This document shows, piece by piece, positions 41,903-50,547 of a stretch of DNA of 64,000 nt. Below the pieces are notes generated by a model, which was not told the origin of the DNA, searched no databases, and was given only the letters and a program-made list of their open reading frames with translations. Numbering within the stretch: position 1 is the first letter of the stretch; each line of letters begins with the position of its first letter. The DNA is taken from positions 1 through 64,000 of the forward strand of contig LADN01000096.1 of the NCBI GenBank assembly GCA_000961585.1. Reading direction: 5' to 3'. A program made the translations under genes and the position numbers. Source of the stretch: Peptococcaceae bacterium BRH_c4a (GTDB lineage: Bacteria; Bacillota; Desulfotomaculia; Desulfotomaculales; Desulfocucumaceae).

Positions 41903-43048
41903 TTATTCTTTACTTAAATTTTTAGCTATAACCAGCCGCTGTATCTGGTTGGTTCCTTCGTATATCTGGGTTATCTTGGCATCCCGCATCATTCTTTCCA
42001 CCGGGTATTCATTGCAGTAACCGTATCCGCCCAGTATCTGCACAGCGTTAGTGGTCACCGTCATGGCGGTGTCGGTGGCGAACATCTTGGCCATTGATGC
42101 TTCCTTGGAAAGGGGCAGCCCCATATCTTTCAGCCGGGCCGCCCGGTATACCAGCATCCTGGCGGCGTCAATCCGGGTGGCCATGTCGGCCAGCATAAAT
42201 CCAACAGCCTGCTGTTCGATGATGGGTTTGCCGAACTGCACCCTTTGCTTTGCGTATTCAAGGGCCACGTCGAAGGCGCCCTGGGCTATTCCGAGGCCCT
42301 GGGCAGCTATACCTATTCGTCCCCCGTCCAGCAGGGCCATGGCCACCCTGAACCCGTCCCCCTCAACTCCCAGCAGGTTTTCCCGGGGCACCATGGCGTT
42401 GTCAAAGATCAGTTCGGCAGTATGGTCCCCATGCAGTCCCATCTTTTCTTCCATCTTTCCGATGGAGAATCCGGGGGTATCCTTATCCACTATAAGGCAG
42501 CTAATGCCCCGGTAACCTTTACTGCCGGGTACGGTGCGCACGAAAGTGACGTAAACTCCCGCCGCTCCTCCGTTGCTTATAAAAATTTTACTGCCGTTAA
42601 CGATGTAGTGATTTCCCTCAAGCCTTGCGGTGGTTGAGATGCTTGCCGAGTCGGACCCGGCGCCGGGTTCGGTCAGGGCGAAGGCTCCGATCATTTCACC
42701 CGAGGCCAGTTTGGGGACATACCTCTTTTTTTGTTCCTCCGTCCCGAAAAGAAATACTGGCATTGTTCCCACCGAGGTGTGAACGGCCAGTATGACGCCT
42801 GTGGAACCGCAGGCCCTCGATATCTCCTCTATTGTAATGATGTATGACAGAAAGTCGCACCCGGCCCCGCCCCACTCCTCGGGTATGGGTACTCCCATAA
42901 GCCCCAGTTCTGACATTTTCCGGATGTTTTCCCAGGGATATTCATGGGTTCTGTCATAGTGGGCGGCCCGTGGGGCGATTTCATTTTGCGCCAGCCGGCG
43001 TACCATGTCCCGCATCATTTTTTGTTCCTCAGTCAGGTGAAGAGGCAT
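41903..43048 (-). CDS. Acyl-CoA dehydrogenase
   Basis: 381 residues of the standard family: [19 protein letters not shown] (FAD/substrate), [51 protein letters not shown] and catalytic Glu in [10 protein letters not shown]. First gene of the mcm operon. A short-chain or branched acyl-CoA substrate is likely; it resembles the dehydrogenase at 52.4 kb but the two differ throughout. ATG with GGAGTGA upstream. Confidence 0.92.
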   Translation of the reverse strand: MPLHLTEEQKMMRDMVRRLAQNEIAPRAAHYDRTHEYPWENIRKMSELGLMGVPIPEEWGGAGCDFLSYIITIEEISRACGSTGVILAVHTSVGTMPVFLFGTEEQKKRYVPKLASGEMIGAFALTEPGAGSDSASISTTARLEGNHYIVNGSKIFISNGGAAGVYVTFVRTVPGSKGYRGISCLIVDKDTPGFSIGKMEEKMGLHGDHTAELIFDNAMVPRENLLGVEGDGFRVAMALLDGGRIGIAAQGLGIAQGAFDVALEYAKQRVQFGKPIIEQQAVGFMLADMATRIDAARMLVYRAARLKDMGLPLSKEASMAKMFATDTAMTVTTNAVQILGGYGYCNEYPVERMMRDAKITQIYEGTNQIQRLVIAKNLSKE

Positions 43049-43303
43049 AATTTCACTCCTTATGTGGTATTTCTAAAAAGAACTCAGAATCATCTCCTGA
43101 CCTGTATTAATTGATGTGCTAACAGTTGTTTCAGTAATTATTATAAATACTTCGCAATATTCATGCCACATTGTATTTAGATGGTCCGGCATGGATTCAG
43201 TGGGTTTCAGGGCTTTTAATTTAAGTTAAGAATAGTTAACACTAAAATAACCGTATATATTTATTTACACATATAGAAGGGGCAGCCGCCCAGGACGCAA
43301 TTT

Positions 43304-43333
43304 AAAAAAAGGCTGCCTTGGCAGCCTAATTTC
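43304..43333 (-). terminator. Terminator of the activase operon
   Basis: On the minus strand AGGCTGCC-AA-GGCAGCC followed by seven T. Confidence 0.8.
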
Positions 43334-43532
43334 AATCTTTGACTTTTTTCTTCCAAACAATGTAGGTAACCAGGCCGAGCCCGAAAAACCATCCTGCAAA
43401 CATTGTCCAGACCAGTATTTCACCCCACGGCCTGCCTCTCTTTCTGGTATCTGCCAGCACCCACAGGGCGGACAGTATCATAATGACGATAATAACAAAA
43501 TATACAATTTGGGCCAGCAGCAAACGGTCCAA
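43332..43532 (-). CDS. Small membrane protein
   Basis: 66 residues with two transmembrane helices (IVYFVIIVIMILSALWVLAD and VWTMFAGWFFGLGLVTYIVW) joined by a basic loop TRKRGRPWGE and ending KKKVKD, which suggests both ends in the cytoplasm or a hairpin. No family recognised. Last in the minus-strand group after the activase gene. Confidence 0.6.
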   Translation of the reverse strand: MDRLLLAQIVYFVIIVIMILSALWVLADTRKRGRPWGEILVWTMFAGWFFGLGLVTYIVWKKKVKD

Positions 43533-43599
43533 CTTTATAATCTCCTTAACCCCGGATTCTATTGATAAGATGGCTCAAAAAGAACGGGAAAATTCATGA

Positions 43600-44553
43600 T
43601 CAGAGTACATCCCATCTCTGGCAGCGGGCTCCCCACCTGCCAATTACCCTGTCCTCTTCATATATTTCGGCTATTTCACAATTGTTTGGACATCCGCCGC
43701 ATTCAAAGCTGCCTGTCCGATATGGAAGACCGGCGATTTTAAACCCCTTGAAAAGGGTTTGGCCGGTTTTTTCCACTTCTTCCCTGGCCAGCTGCGCAGC
43801 TCCAATGGCGCCCATCACACCAAAATGCCGGGGTATTATAATGGGAAGTCCCAAGGCCCTTTCAAAGGCCGCCTTTATTCCGGCGTTTGCCGCCACGCCT
43901 CCCTGAAATACCACAGGAGAAAGTATTTCCTTGCCCTTCCCCACATTGTTCAAATAATTTCTTACCAGGGCCTCACAGAGCCCGTTGATTATATCAGTCA
44001 GTTTGTGGCCCATCTGCTGCTTGTGAATCATGTCTGACTCGGCAAAAACGGTACACCTGCCGGCGATCCGAACAGGAGCGGAGGAACTGAGGGCCAGCTC
44101 TCCGAAATCGGCAATGGGTATATTCAGCCTGGAGGCCTGTTGGTCCAGGAATGACCCGGTGCCGGCCGCACAAACGGTATTCATGGCAAAGTCTGTGACA
44201 ATGCCATTGCGCATAATTATGATTTTGGAATCCTGCCCTCCGATTTCAAGCACGGTTTGCACATCGGGCACGTATATTGAGGCGGCCACCGCATGGGCGG
44301 TAATTTCATTTTTAATAACGTCCGCCCCTATCATTACTCCGGCCAGATATCTGCCGCTTCCGGTGGAGCCGCACCCGCAGATTTCGACCTCGGCAGGGAG
44401 TAGGCCGGCTATTTCGGTAAGGCCTGCAAGAATAGCTTCCAGGGGCCTGCCCCTGGTTCTTATGTAAAGGTCTGCCAGGATCTCACCGGCATGGCTCAAC
44501 ACAGCTATGTTTGTGCTTACAGAACCCACGTCAATTCCCATATATGCTTTCAT
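43600..44553 (-). CDS. Acyl-CoA dehydratase activase (BadF/BadG/BcrA/BcrD ATPase)
   Basis: 317 residues, actin-like ASKHA fold: MGIDVGSVSTNIAVL, CGSTGSGRYLAG, EIGGQDSKIIIM, NTVCAAGTGSFLDQQASRL and GRCTVFAESDMIHKQQ. The Cys in CAAGTG and RCTVF are the pair that bridges one [4Fe-4S] across the dimer. A C-terminal CGGCPNNCEIAEIY plus a final ARC is an added Cys motif. It would deliver ATP-driven low-potential electrons to a partner dehydratase-like protein, most likely the two upstream gene products. Confidence 0.88.
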   Translation of the reverse strand: MKAYMGIDVGSVSTNIAVLSHAGEILADLYIRTRGRPLEAILAGLTEIAGLLPAEVEICGCGSTGSGRYLAGVMIGADVIKNEITAHAVAASIYVPDVQTVLEIGGQDSKIIIMRNGIVTDFAMNTVCAAGTGSFLDQQASRLNIPIADFGELALSSSAPVRIAGRCTVFAESDMIHKQQMGHKLTDIINGLCEALVRNYLNNVGKGKEILSPVVFQGGVAANAGIKAAFERALGLPIIIPRHFGVMGAIGAAQLAREEVEKTGQTLFKGFKIAGLPYRTGSFECGGCPNNCEIAEIYEEDRVIGRWGARCQRWDVL

Positions 44554-44604
44554 TTCAGTCCCTTTCCTTTCCGGACAGCACCAAGGTAATACTATCTGTT
44601 TTAA

Positions 44605-45711
44605 CTAACCGACAATTATCCTGTTATCTGAAACAGGAGCATTTTTCTTGCGGCGGATTAAATCCACAAAGGCCTCCAGGCGGGTTGACATTCCCGCTTT
44701 ACCGGTCTGTTCATCCAGAAAGAAGGTAAGGACTGGTATGTTGTGCTCCCGGCTCACACGGGTAAGTATAGTCCTGGCCACTATTTCGGGTATGCATGTA
44801 AAGGGCGCCATCTGGATAACCCCGTCAAATCCGTCTCTGGCATACAATATAGTGTGTCCCACAGATTCCCGCCCGTGCCCTCCTATACAGAGGGGAATGT
44901 AGGGCATGGCGGCTTCTTTAACTGAAAGGATCCCGCTGGTTTCCTTCACTGTGTTGTCCCTGGTCCAGCCCGTCAGAAACATGGACCTGTGCACCTCGAC
45001 TCCCAGATTGCCGAGTGTTTCTTCAATCTCAAGGTTGCTGGCCGGCTCCAGAAGAACATATATTTCACCCACTATGCCCACCCTGAGAACGGCCCTCCGG
45101 GTATCGTGGGGAACCAATTTCAAGGTATTCAGGGCCTCTTTGCCGGCCTCATGAATTTCCTTCATTGCATAGGCGCCGTCTATCCACTCCAGTACCTCCC
45201 GGTACACCTTGGTGGTGGACCCTTTTTTCAGTTCTCTGGGGCGTAGCGCATGGGTCGTTTTTTCCAGGTCATCCAGGTATTTGAGCTTTTCCCAGCCTCT
45301 TTTTACGCACTCCCAGATGGCCAGGTAAGAAAGCCGGCTGGAATTAACCCTTTTGACCTTTCTCAGGAAATCAATGGGGTGACTTTTAGGCGCCTCAAAA
45401 ACAATTATGTCAACGGGGAAACCGATGCTGTTCAGTATTTTTTTGTGCAGCTGTCCGTAAAGACCAGCCCGGCACGGTCCCGAACCTCCGCTGGTGATGA
45501 TTAATTCGGCCCCGGACATACAGGTTTCCACGTAGGTTCCGGTCAGAATCTTCAGGGGCAGGCAGGCGAATTCCGGGGAGTAACGGACTCCAAAATCCAG
45601 GGTTTTTTTATTGGGTCTGGGGGGAATAATCACCTCATTACCCAGGTCGTTCATAAGCATTCTGAAAGCTCGGTATGATTCTCCCATCCGGGGAAATGTC
45701 ACCTTGGGCAT
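44605..45711 (-). CDS. 2-hydroxyacyl-CoA dehydratase-like protein (COG3580 type)
   Basis: 368 residues. VTFPRMGESYRAFRMLMNDL, YSPEFACLPLKILTGTYVET, ITSGGSGPCRAGLYGQLHKK, MAPFTCIPEIVARTIL and FFLDEQTGKAGMSTRLEAFV match the CoA-dehydratase-activase-related family (COG3580). Conserved cysteines (FACLP, GPCRAG, FTCIPE) probably bind an Fe-S cluster. In other genomes this module is fused to activase domains in one very long protein. ATG with AAAGGAGG; overlaps the upstream partner by 13 bases. Confidence 0.8.
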   Translation of the reverse strand: MPKVTFPRMGESYRAFRMLMNDLGNEVIIPPRPNKKTLDFGVRYSPEFACLPLKILTGTYVETCMSGAELIITSGGSGPCRAGLYGQLHKKILNSIGFPVDIIVFEAPKSHPIDFLRKVKRVNSSRLSYLAIWECVKRGWEKLKYLDDLEKTTHALRPRELKKGSTTKVYREVLEWIDGAYAMKEIHEAGKEALNTLKLVPHDTRRAVLRVGIVGEIYVLLEPASNLEIEETLGNLGVEVHRSMFLTGWTRDNTVKETSGILSVKEAAMPYIPLCIGGHGRESVGHTILYARDGFDGVIQMAPFTCIPEIVARTILTRVSREHNIPVLTFFLDEQTGKAGMSTRLEAFVDLIRRKKNAPVSDNRIIVG

Positions 45712-46697
45712 GAATTATTCTTTACCTCCTTTCTCCTTTTCACCATGTCAACGAAAGCTTCAAGCCTCGTCGATATGCCGGCGTCTCCGGTATGCTCGTC
45801 AATGGTGACGCTCATAAAAGGAATTTCAGGGTAGTCCCGGGAGGAAATTTCCATAAACTTATCAACCATGGAATCCGGTCCGCACCCAAAGGCTGTAAGG
45901 TGTATAATTCCGTCAACGCCGCCCTCTTTAAAAAGGTAATAGGCGGCATTTAAGGCAAGGTCGCTGAAGGTCCAGAACATATTCTTGTCCAGAATGTTGG
46001 CCCGGGATATTTTCCTGGGGGACAGGTTTTCTATAGTAATGACCCTTATGCCCATTTTCTTTAGCTTTTTCACCAGCCCCACGCTGATGAACTGGTCGTG
46101 AACCTCATAAGGGTAACCCAGCACAGCAAAGGTCAAATCGCCATTATAATCGACGGGGTCGGCTATATTCTCCTTTCCCGATAAGACGGCCATGGCCTCT
46201 GGAGGGTGCAGCCCGGACCTCATAAGGGACTGAAAACGCCTGGCAACCATATATGCCTTAAGATAGGCCATAAATATCCTGCCTTTTCCCAGACCAAATA
46301 TCCTTCCTATTTTTAGGTAGGATTTCCAGAGGGAGGCAAAGCCTTGCCTGGAGTCCATCTGGACATCAATTATGGGGGGCATACCTGTCAGTCCGTGGCG
46401 GATCATATCGGGAAGGCCCAAAAATTTGGGGCAGTATATGGTTTTACGGTTCAGGCATACGATACGGGGTATGAAAAGATAGTCCGCGCTGTCCTTTAGT
46501 GATATAACGTGCCCGAAGAAAAGCTTTATGGGAACACATGCGTCAGCCAGGGCTTCCCTGACTCCCTGGTCAAGGAGACCCTTGGTTGTCTGCCCGGAAG
46601 TAACAACCTCCACGCCCAGCTCGGAAAAGAATGTTTGCCACATGGGAAAGTGAACATAATAAAAAAGTGAACTGGGAATTCCTACTCGGGCTGCCAA
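45699..46697 (-). CDS. 2-hydroxyacyl-CoA dehydratase-like protein (COG3581 type)
   Basis: 332 residues. LADACVPIKLFFGHVISLK, VCLNRKTIYCPKFLGLPDMI, FAVLGYPYEVHDQF, LTAFGCGPDSMVDKFMEI and SVTIDEHTGDAGISTRLEAF match the DUF2229/COG3581 half of fused activase proteins. Ends with the same EAFVDMVKRRK-type helix as its neighbour, so the two are distant paralogs. TTG at 46697 has AAGGGGG upstream; a TTG at 46706 overlaps that site. First gene of the minus-strand triad. Confidence 0.78.
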   Translation of the reverse strand: MAARVGIPSSLFYYVHFPMWQTFFSELGVEVVTSGQTTKGLLDQGVREALADACVPIKLFFGHVISLKDSADYLFIPRIVCLNRKTIYCPKFLGLPDMIRHGLTGMPPIIDVQMDSRQGFASLWKSYLKIGRIFGLGKGRIFMAYLKAYMVARRFQSLMRSGLHPPEAMAVLSGKENIADPVDYNGDLTFAVLGYPYEVHDQFISVGLVKKLKKMGIRVITIENLSPRKISRANILDKNMFWTFSDLALNAAYYLFKEGGVDGIIHLTAFGCGPDSMVDKFMEISSRDYPEIPFMSVTIDEHTGDAGISTRLEAFVDMVKRRKEVKNNSCPR

Positions 46698-46937
46698 ACC
46701 ATACAACCCCCTTGAGAAAACATATTTTGTCTGATGAATAATATACCGGCTTATACGGCAACATAATTAATTCTATAGCCGCATATAAAATCCTCCATAA
46801 TAATACATATATGCCAAAACAAATGAGCCATGAATCATTATCTGAAGCGTATGACTTTGTGGGATAAGACAGAGAAGGAGAAAAAAACATTCTGTCGTAA
46901 ATAAATAGTATATTAGTAAAAATTTCCGGAGGTTAGA

Positions 46938-47555
46938 ATGTCTTTAATCAATTTGAATCCAGCCCATGACAAAGCCCTTGAGGAATTTGCCGCACTGGCG
47001 CCGGAAGAGGCGGCCAGGAAGGCGGCGGTGGAATACAATCCTGACGCTGGAATCTTTACCGTTCCATTCCTTTATGTCAGATACCGGGTCAGTTTTCCGG
47101 ATGGGAAGATTTCCGCTGAAGAGGGAGATCAGGAAGTTTCTTTAACCGACAGGGTATGTATACTTCATTACCTTACCCATGCCAGTGACTGCCTGCCGAC
47201 TGGAAGGAATATCACTTTTAAGGATCTTCCCAATGGCTCCATATATGTGGGGCCCTTTAACAACAGGGCTGTGAGGCCCCTGGTGTCAATATTCGGCAGC
47301 CAGCCCGAGATGCTTTTGAAGGCTGCTGAGAAACTGGGGGGTAACAGGGTGGAAGGTATTGGTGATTGGGCGGTGACAGTGGAGGTGTTCCCTAAAGTTC
47401 CCATAACATTTGTCATTTGGGAGGGTGACGATGAATTTCCTCCCAGTGGAAACATACTCTATGACTCATCTGCGCCCCTTCACCTGGAAACAGAGGACTA
47501 TGCTCTTTTACCCGGGCTTGCCATATTTCGGATGAAAAAGCTGGCCATTAGATAA
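46938..47555 (+). CDS. DUF3786 protein
   Basis: 205 residues. Opening LDKALEEFA-like helix, TVPFLYVRYRVSFPDGKIS, LTDRVCILHYLTHASDCLPT, FKDLPNGSIYVGPFNNRAV, VFPKVPITFVIWEGDDEFP and SSAPLHLETEDYALLPGLA match the DUF3786 family of anaerobes. Often found near corrinoid or Fe-S proteins; function unknown. ATG with GGAGG upstream. Divergent from the activase triad and just ahead of the NUDIX gene. Confidence 0.78.
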   Translation: MSLINLNPAHDKALEEFAALAPEEAARKAAVEYNPDAGIFTVPFLYVRYRVSFPDGKISAEEGDQEVSLTDRVCILHYLTHASDCLPTGRNITFKDLPNGSIYVGPFNNRAVRPLVSIFGSQPEMLLKAAEKLGGNRVEGIGDWAVTVEVFPKVPITFVIWEGDDEFPPSGNILYDSSAPLHLETEDYALLPGLAIFRMKKLAIR

Positions 47556-47571
47556 GGAAGGGGAGAACGAA

Positions 47572-48108
47572 ATGGATTTCACGGAAAAAAAGGTTTCTTC
47601 GGAGACAGTTTATAAAGGAAAAATTTTAAACCTCAGGGTAGATGACGTTGAGCTTCCCAACGGTAAAATAACCAAAAGGGAAGTGGTGGAGCATGCAGGA
47701 GCAGTGGCGGTGGTCCCGCTTGATGAAAAAAATGAATTGCTGTTGGTGAGGCAGTACAGATATCCGGTGGGCAAAATGTTATTGGAGGTTCCGGCCGGAA
47801 AGCTTGAAAAGGGGGAGGACCCAGAGGCCTGCGCTGTACGGGAACTGGCCGAGGAAACAGGCTGCCGGGCAAAGGATATGAAATTGCTGTTCAGCTTTTA
47901 CTCCACCCCAGGATTCTCAAATGAAAAAATGTATGTTTATCTGGCCAGAGGCCTTACATACCTGGGTGAACATCCTGACGAGGATGAGTTTATTGAAGCC
48001 AGCCCGGTTCCGTTGCAGGCCGCACTGGATCTGATTGACAGGGGAGAGATTTGTGACGCCAAGTCCATCATTGGGATACTGGCTGTCAAGAGGGAAATGG
48101 ATAAGTAA
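47572..48108 (+). CDS. nudF: ADP-ribose pyrophosphatase (NUDIX hydrolase)
   Basis: 178 residues. Nudix box runs from GKLEKGEDPEACAVRELAEE through TGCRA, preceded by VRQYRYPVGKMLLEVPAG, the ADP-ribose pyrophosphatase pattern. Hydrolyses ADP-ribose to AMP and ribose-5-phosphate. ATG with AAGGGGAG upstream, 16 bases after the DUF3786 gene. Confidence 0.92.
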   Translation: MDFTEKKVSSETVYKGKILNLRVDDVELPNGKITKREVVEHAGAVAVVPLDEKNELLLVRQYRYPVGKMLLEVPAGKLEKGEDPEACAVRELAEETGCRAKDMKLLFSFYSTPGFSNEKMYVYLARGLTYLGEHPDEDEFIEASPVPLQAALDLIDRGEICDAKSIIGILAVKREMDK

Positions 48109-48601
48109 AAGCCGCCCTGTTGGGAGACAGGAGACAGAATGGTCATGACAGTTTGCGTATATAGCGACCCTCAAGCGACATGCAGTGAGGGGGAGTGATT
48201 TGAGTCCGTGCGGAATGTACCGGAGGCTGCTACTGTCTCTTAACGACCGAGCCTACGGAATGCCGAGCCGGCTGCAGGACGCAGCCGGAAGCCGGAATCG
48301 ACGCAAGGACGCGGCGTTGGAGGCGGTCGGCATTACGTTGGCGACCGAGTTTAGAGACAGTTGCAGCAGGAGGTTATGCAGGCCGGACTCAAATCGCTCC
48401 ACCTACCAGTTAGCGACCATATAGCGGCCCTCAAGCGACATACATTGAGGGGAGGGGTTTTCTGTCAATAAATAAAAAGCCGTCCTGTTGGGCGGCTTTA
48501 ATTCAGAATACACACACATGGATAATTCTTATCAGGAATTCCGTCCATATTCTGGATTATGGATTCTGGATTCTAGCGGGAAAGCATTACATTTTTCATA
48601 G
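48109..48601. repeat. Heptad units and full palindromic element (copy 3)
   Basis: No gene supported. Heptad run GGGAGACAGGAGACAGAATGG at 48121-48141, then the palindromic element 48160-48455. Left arm GAGTGATTTGAGTCCG and GCTACTGTCTC pairs in reverse with GAGACAGTTGCAGC and CGGACTCAAATCGCTCC. The terminal CCTCAA-x10-TTGAGG hairpin lies at 48428-48450. Centre differs from copy 1. A terminator-like AAAAGCCGTCC-TGTT-GGGCGGCTTT is at 48475-48500, and a reverse heptad run (TTCTGGATTATGGATTCTGG) at 48550-48575. Confidence 0.75.
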
Positions 48602-49267
48602 TTACTGCATATTATTAATAAATTCGGAAACAACAATACTGCCCCGATGAACCCTGGCCATCCCCGGACCGGCAAGGTCAGAGGGAATGCCGTCAGCTGC
48701 AATGGAGCCTATGCGCAGTATTATGGGCATAAGCCTCAGGGCAAAGACCTCGGACATAATATTTCCGTTTATCCCAGCGTGAACAATTCCTTTACAGGCG
48801 CCCATGACATAAATGCTGCCCCCGGAGATTACTTCGGCCCCCGGGTTTACATCACCCATAACCATAACATTATGTCTTGATGAAATTATTTGCCCCGATC
48901 TGATGGTCCTTTTTAGCAGCAGGGTCACTTCGCCATTGGATTGTGGCTGTTGCCTTATGGGAATAACCGGGGTGGGTTTCCTCCTTGCCGGTGCGGGTTC
49001 ATTCTTTCCGGGAGCAGGCGGCCATGATACTTCTCCGGAGGGGATTAGTCCGTACTGCAGGCATATTCTTTCCAATTCGTCGATAAAACTGTTGTCGGCG
49101 TCACTTCGGGAATTGAAAACGCTAAATCTGGCCCCCTTAAAAAATCCCTGGGAGGTTTCCATTTTCAGTTTGAGATCGTTCTTGATTTCGTCGATATCCA
49201 TATCGGGGTTAAAAATTATCACCAGCCCGTTTTTAGTTCCTTTAATGCTGACAGATTCCCCGGACAT
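48602..49267 (-). CDS. minC: Septum site-determining protein MinC
   Basis: 221 residues. N-terminal domain (VSIKGTKNGLVIIFNPDMDI), a Pro-rich linker, and the C-terminal beta-helix domain TIRSGQIISSRHNVMVMGDV, GGSIYVMGACKGIVHAGI, RLMPIILRIGSIAADG. Inhibits FtsZ assembly. No minD or minE is adjacent. ATG at 49267 with GGTGATC upstream; a GTG at 49276 is weaker. Confidence 0.88.
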   Translation of the reverse strand: MSGESVSIKGTKNGLVIIFNPDMDIDEIKNDLKLKMETSQGFFKGARFSVFNSRSDADNSFIDELERICLQYGLIPSGEVSWPPAPGKNEPAPARRKPTPVIPIRQQPQSNGEVTLLLKRTIRSGQIISSRHNVMVMGDVNPGAEVISGGSIYVMGACKGIVHAGINGNIMSEVFALRLMPIILRIGSIAADGIPSDLAGPGMARVHRGSIVVSEFINNMQ

Positions 49268-49491
49268 AGCGATCACCGCTTTTCGAAAAAATATAATAGC
49301 TTTTATTCGATTAAATCAATCAAAATCCTTTTTTCTTTCACTTCATTCGAATATATACGTCTGTATAAAAAGAACACCTTTGCGGAAAGCTCAATTTCAG
49401 AAGGGAAAAAACAGATGGAATGCCAACCGGCTTTCCGGCAAACGGTAATTATCAGAAAAACTGTGAAAACAGTGGAAACGGGGGATTTGTG

Positions 49492-50547
49492 TTGCCGGAA
49501 TGGAGGAAGGATCCTATACTGGAAAGATGGGTTGTAATAGCTGCCGAGAGGGGAAAAAGACCAAGCGATTTCAAAGTGCCCAGGGAAGATAGAAAAGGAC
49601 ACGAATGCCCTCTATGCGAACATCGCGAGGCGGAAACCCCGGCGGAAGTTTTAGCCTACCGGGAAAAGGAATCTGAAAGTAACCGTCCCGGGTGGTGGGT
49701 GAGGGTTGTTTCCAATAAATTTCCTGCCTTGCATATAGAAGGCCGTTCAGATGTCGGAAAGCAGGGCGTCTATCAGTTGATGGACGGGGTGGGAGCCCAC
49801 GAGGTGGTCATAGAAACCCCGGACCACAGAAAATCCCTGGAGAGTTTAAATGAATACCAGGTCGGGGAGGTTATCCGGGCGTGGAGAGACAGGTCATTGG
49901 ATCTGAGGCGTGACACAAGGTTTAAATACATTCAGGTGTTTAAAAATTACGGAAATGCCGCAGGCGCCTCTCTGGAGCATCCTCACTCACAAATTATAGC
50001 AACCCCCATGGTGCCCGCTTATATAATGGAAAAGATGGGAGGGTTTACTGAATACGCTCGGAAAACAGGCAGTTGTATACTGTGTGGTATTATTCAGCAA
50101 GAGCTCCGGGATTCTAAAAGGGTTGTCATAGAAGGTAAGAATTTTGTCTCACTGACTCCCTTTGCATCCAGGTTTCCTTTTGAAACATGGATACTGCCCA
50201 GGGAACATCAGGCGGATTACGGCCATATAAGGGAGGAACAGGTGGGTGATCTGGCTTTTGTGCTGCGATCAACACTTAAAAAAACATCTGCTGCATTAGG
50301 TCAGCCACCTTATAACATGGTGCTGGTTACTGCTCCGGTAAACCTTGCTTCCGGGGAACTGGTCCATTTCCACTGGCATATCGAAATCATGCCCCGACTT
50401 ACGACCGCCGCAGGTTTTGAACTGGGCACGGGTTTTTACATAAACCCCACCCCGCCGGAGGTGGCTGCGTCTGAGTTGAGGGGAACAGTCATTTTGTGCG
50501 AAGAAGCATTTAATAATAATATTGAGGTGGTGGAGAAGTATGTTTGA
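49492..50547 (+). CDS. galT: Galactose-1-phosphate uridylyltransferase family protein
   Basis: 351 residues. LPEWRKDPILERWVVIAAER start, zinc motif CPLCEH and CILCG, catalytic ASLEHPHSQIIATP (HPH) and FHWHIEIMPR near the C-terminus. Transfers UMP or AMP between a sugar phosphate and its nucleotide. The operon with glgA suggests a sugar-1-phosphate nucleotidyl role in glycogen metabolism (some relatives act on ADP-glucose). TTG at 49492 after GGGGGATTT. Overlaps glgA by 8 bases. Confidence 0.88.
   Translation: MPEWRKDPILERWVVIAAERGKRPSDFKVPREDRKGHECPLCEHREAETPAEVLAYREKESESNRPGWWVRVVSNKFPALHIEGRSDVGKQGVYQLMDGVGAHEVVIETPDHRKSLESLNEYQVGEVIRAWRDRSLDLRRDTRFKYIQVFKNYGNAAGASLEHPHSQIIATPMVPAYIMEKMGGFTEYARKTGSCILCGIIQQELRDSKRVVIEGKNFVSLTPFASRFPFETWILPREHQADYGHIREEQVGDLAFVLRSTLKKTSAALGQPPYNMVLVTAPVNLASGELVHFHWHIEIMPRLTTAAGFELGTGFYINPTPPEVAASELRGTVILCEEAFNNNIEVVEKYV

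Noticed and set aside
48185-48424. 79-residue ORF in the repeat at 48 kb
   Set aside because: Same repeat-derived frame; differs from the first copy by indels in the core rather than by synonymous changes.
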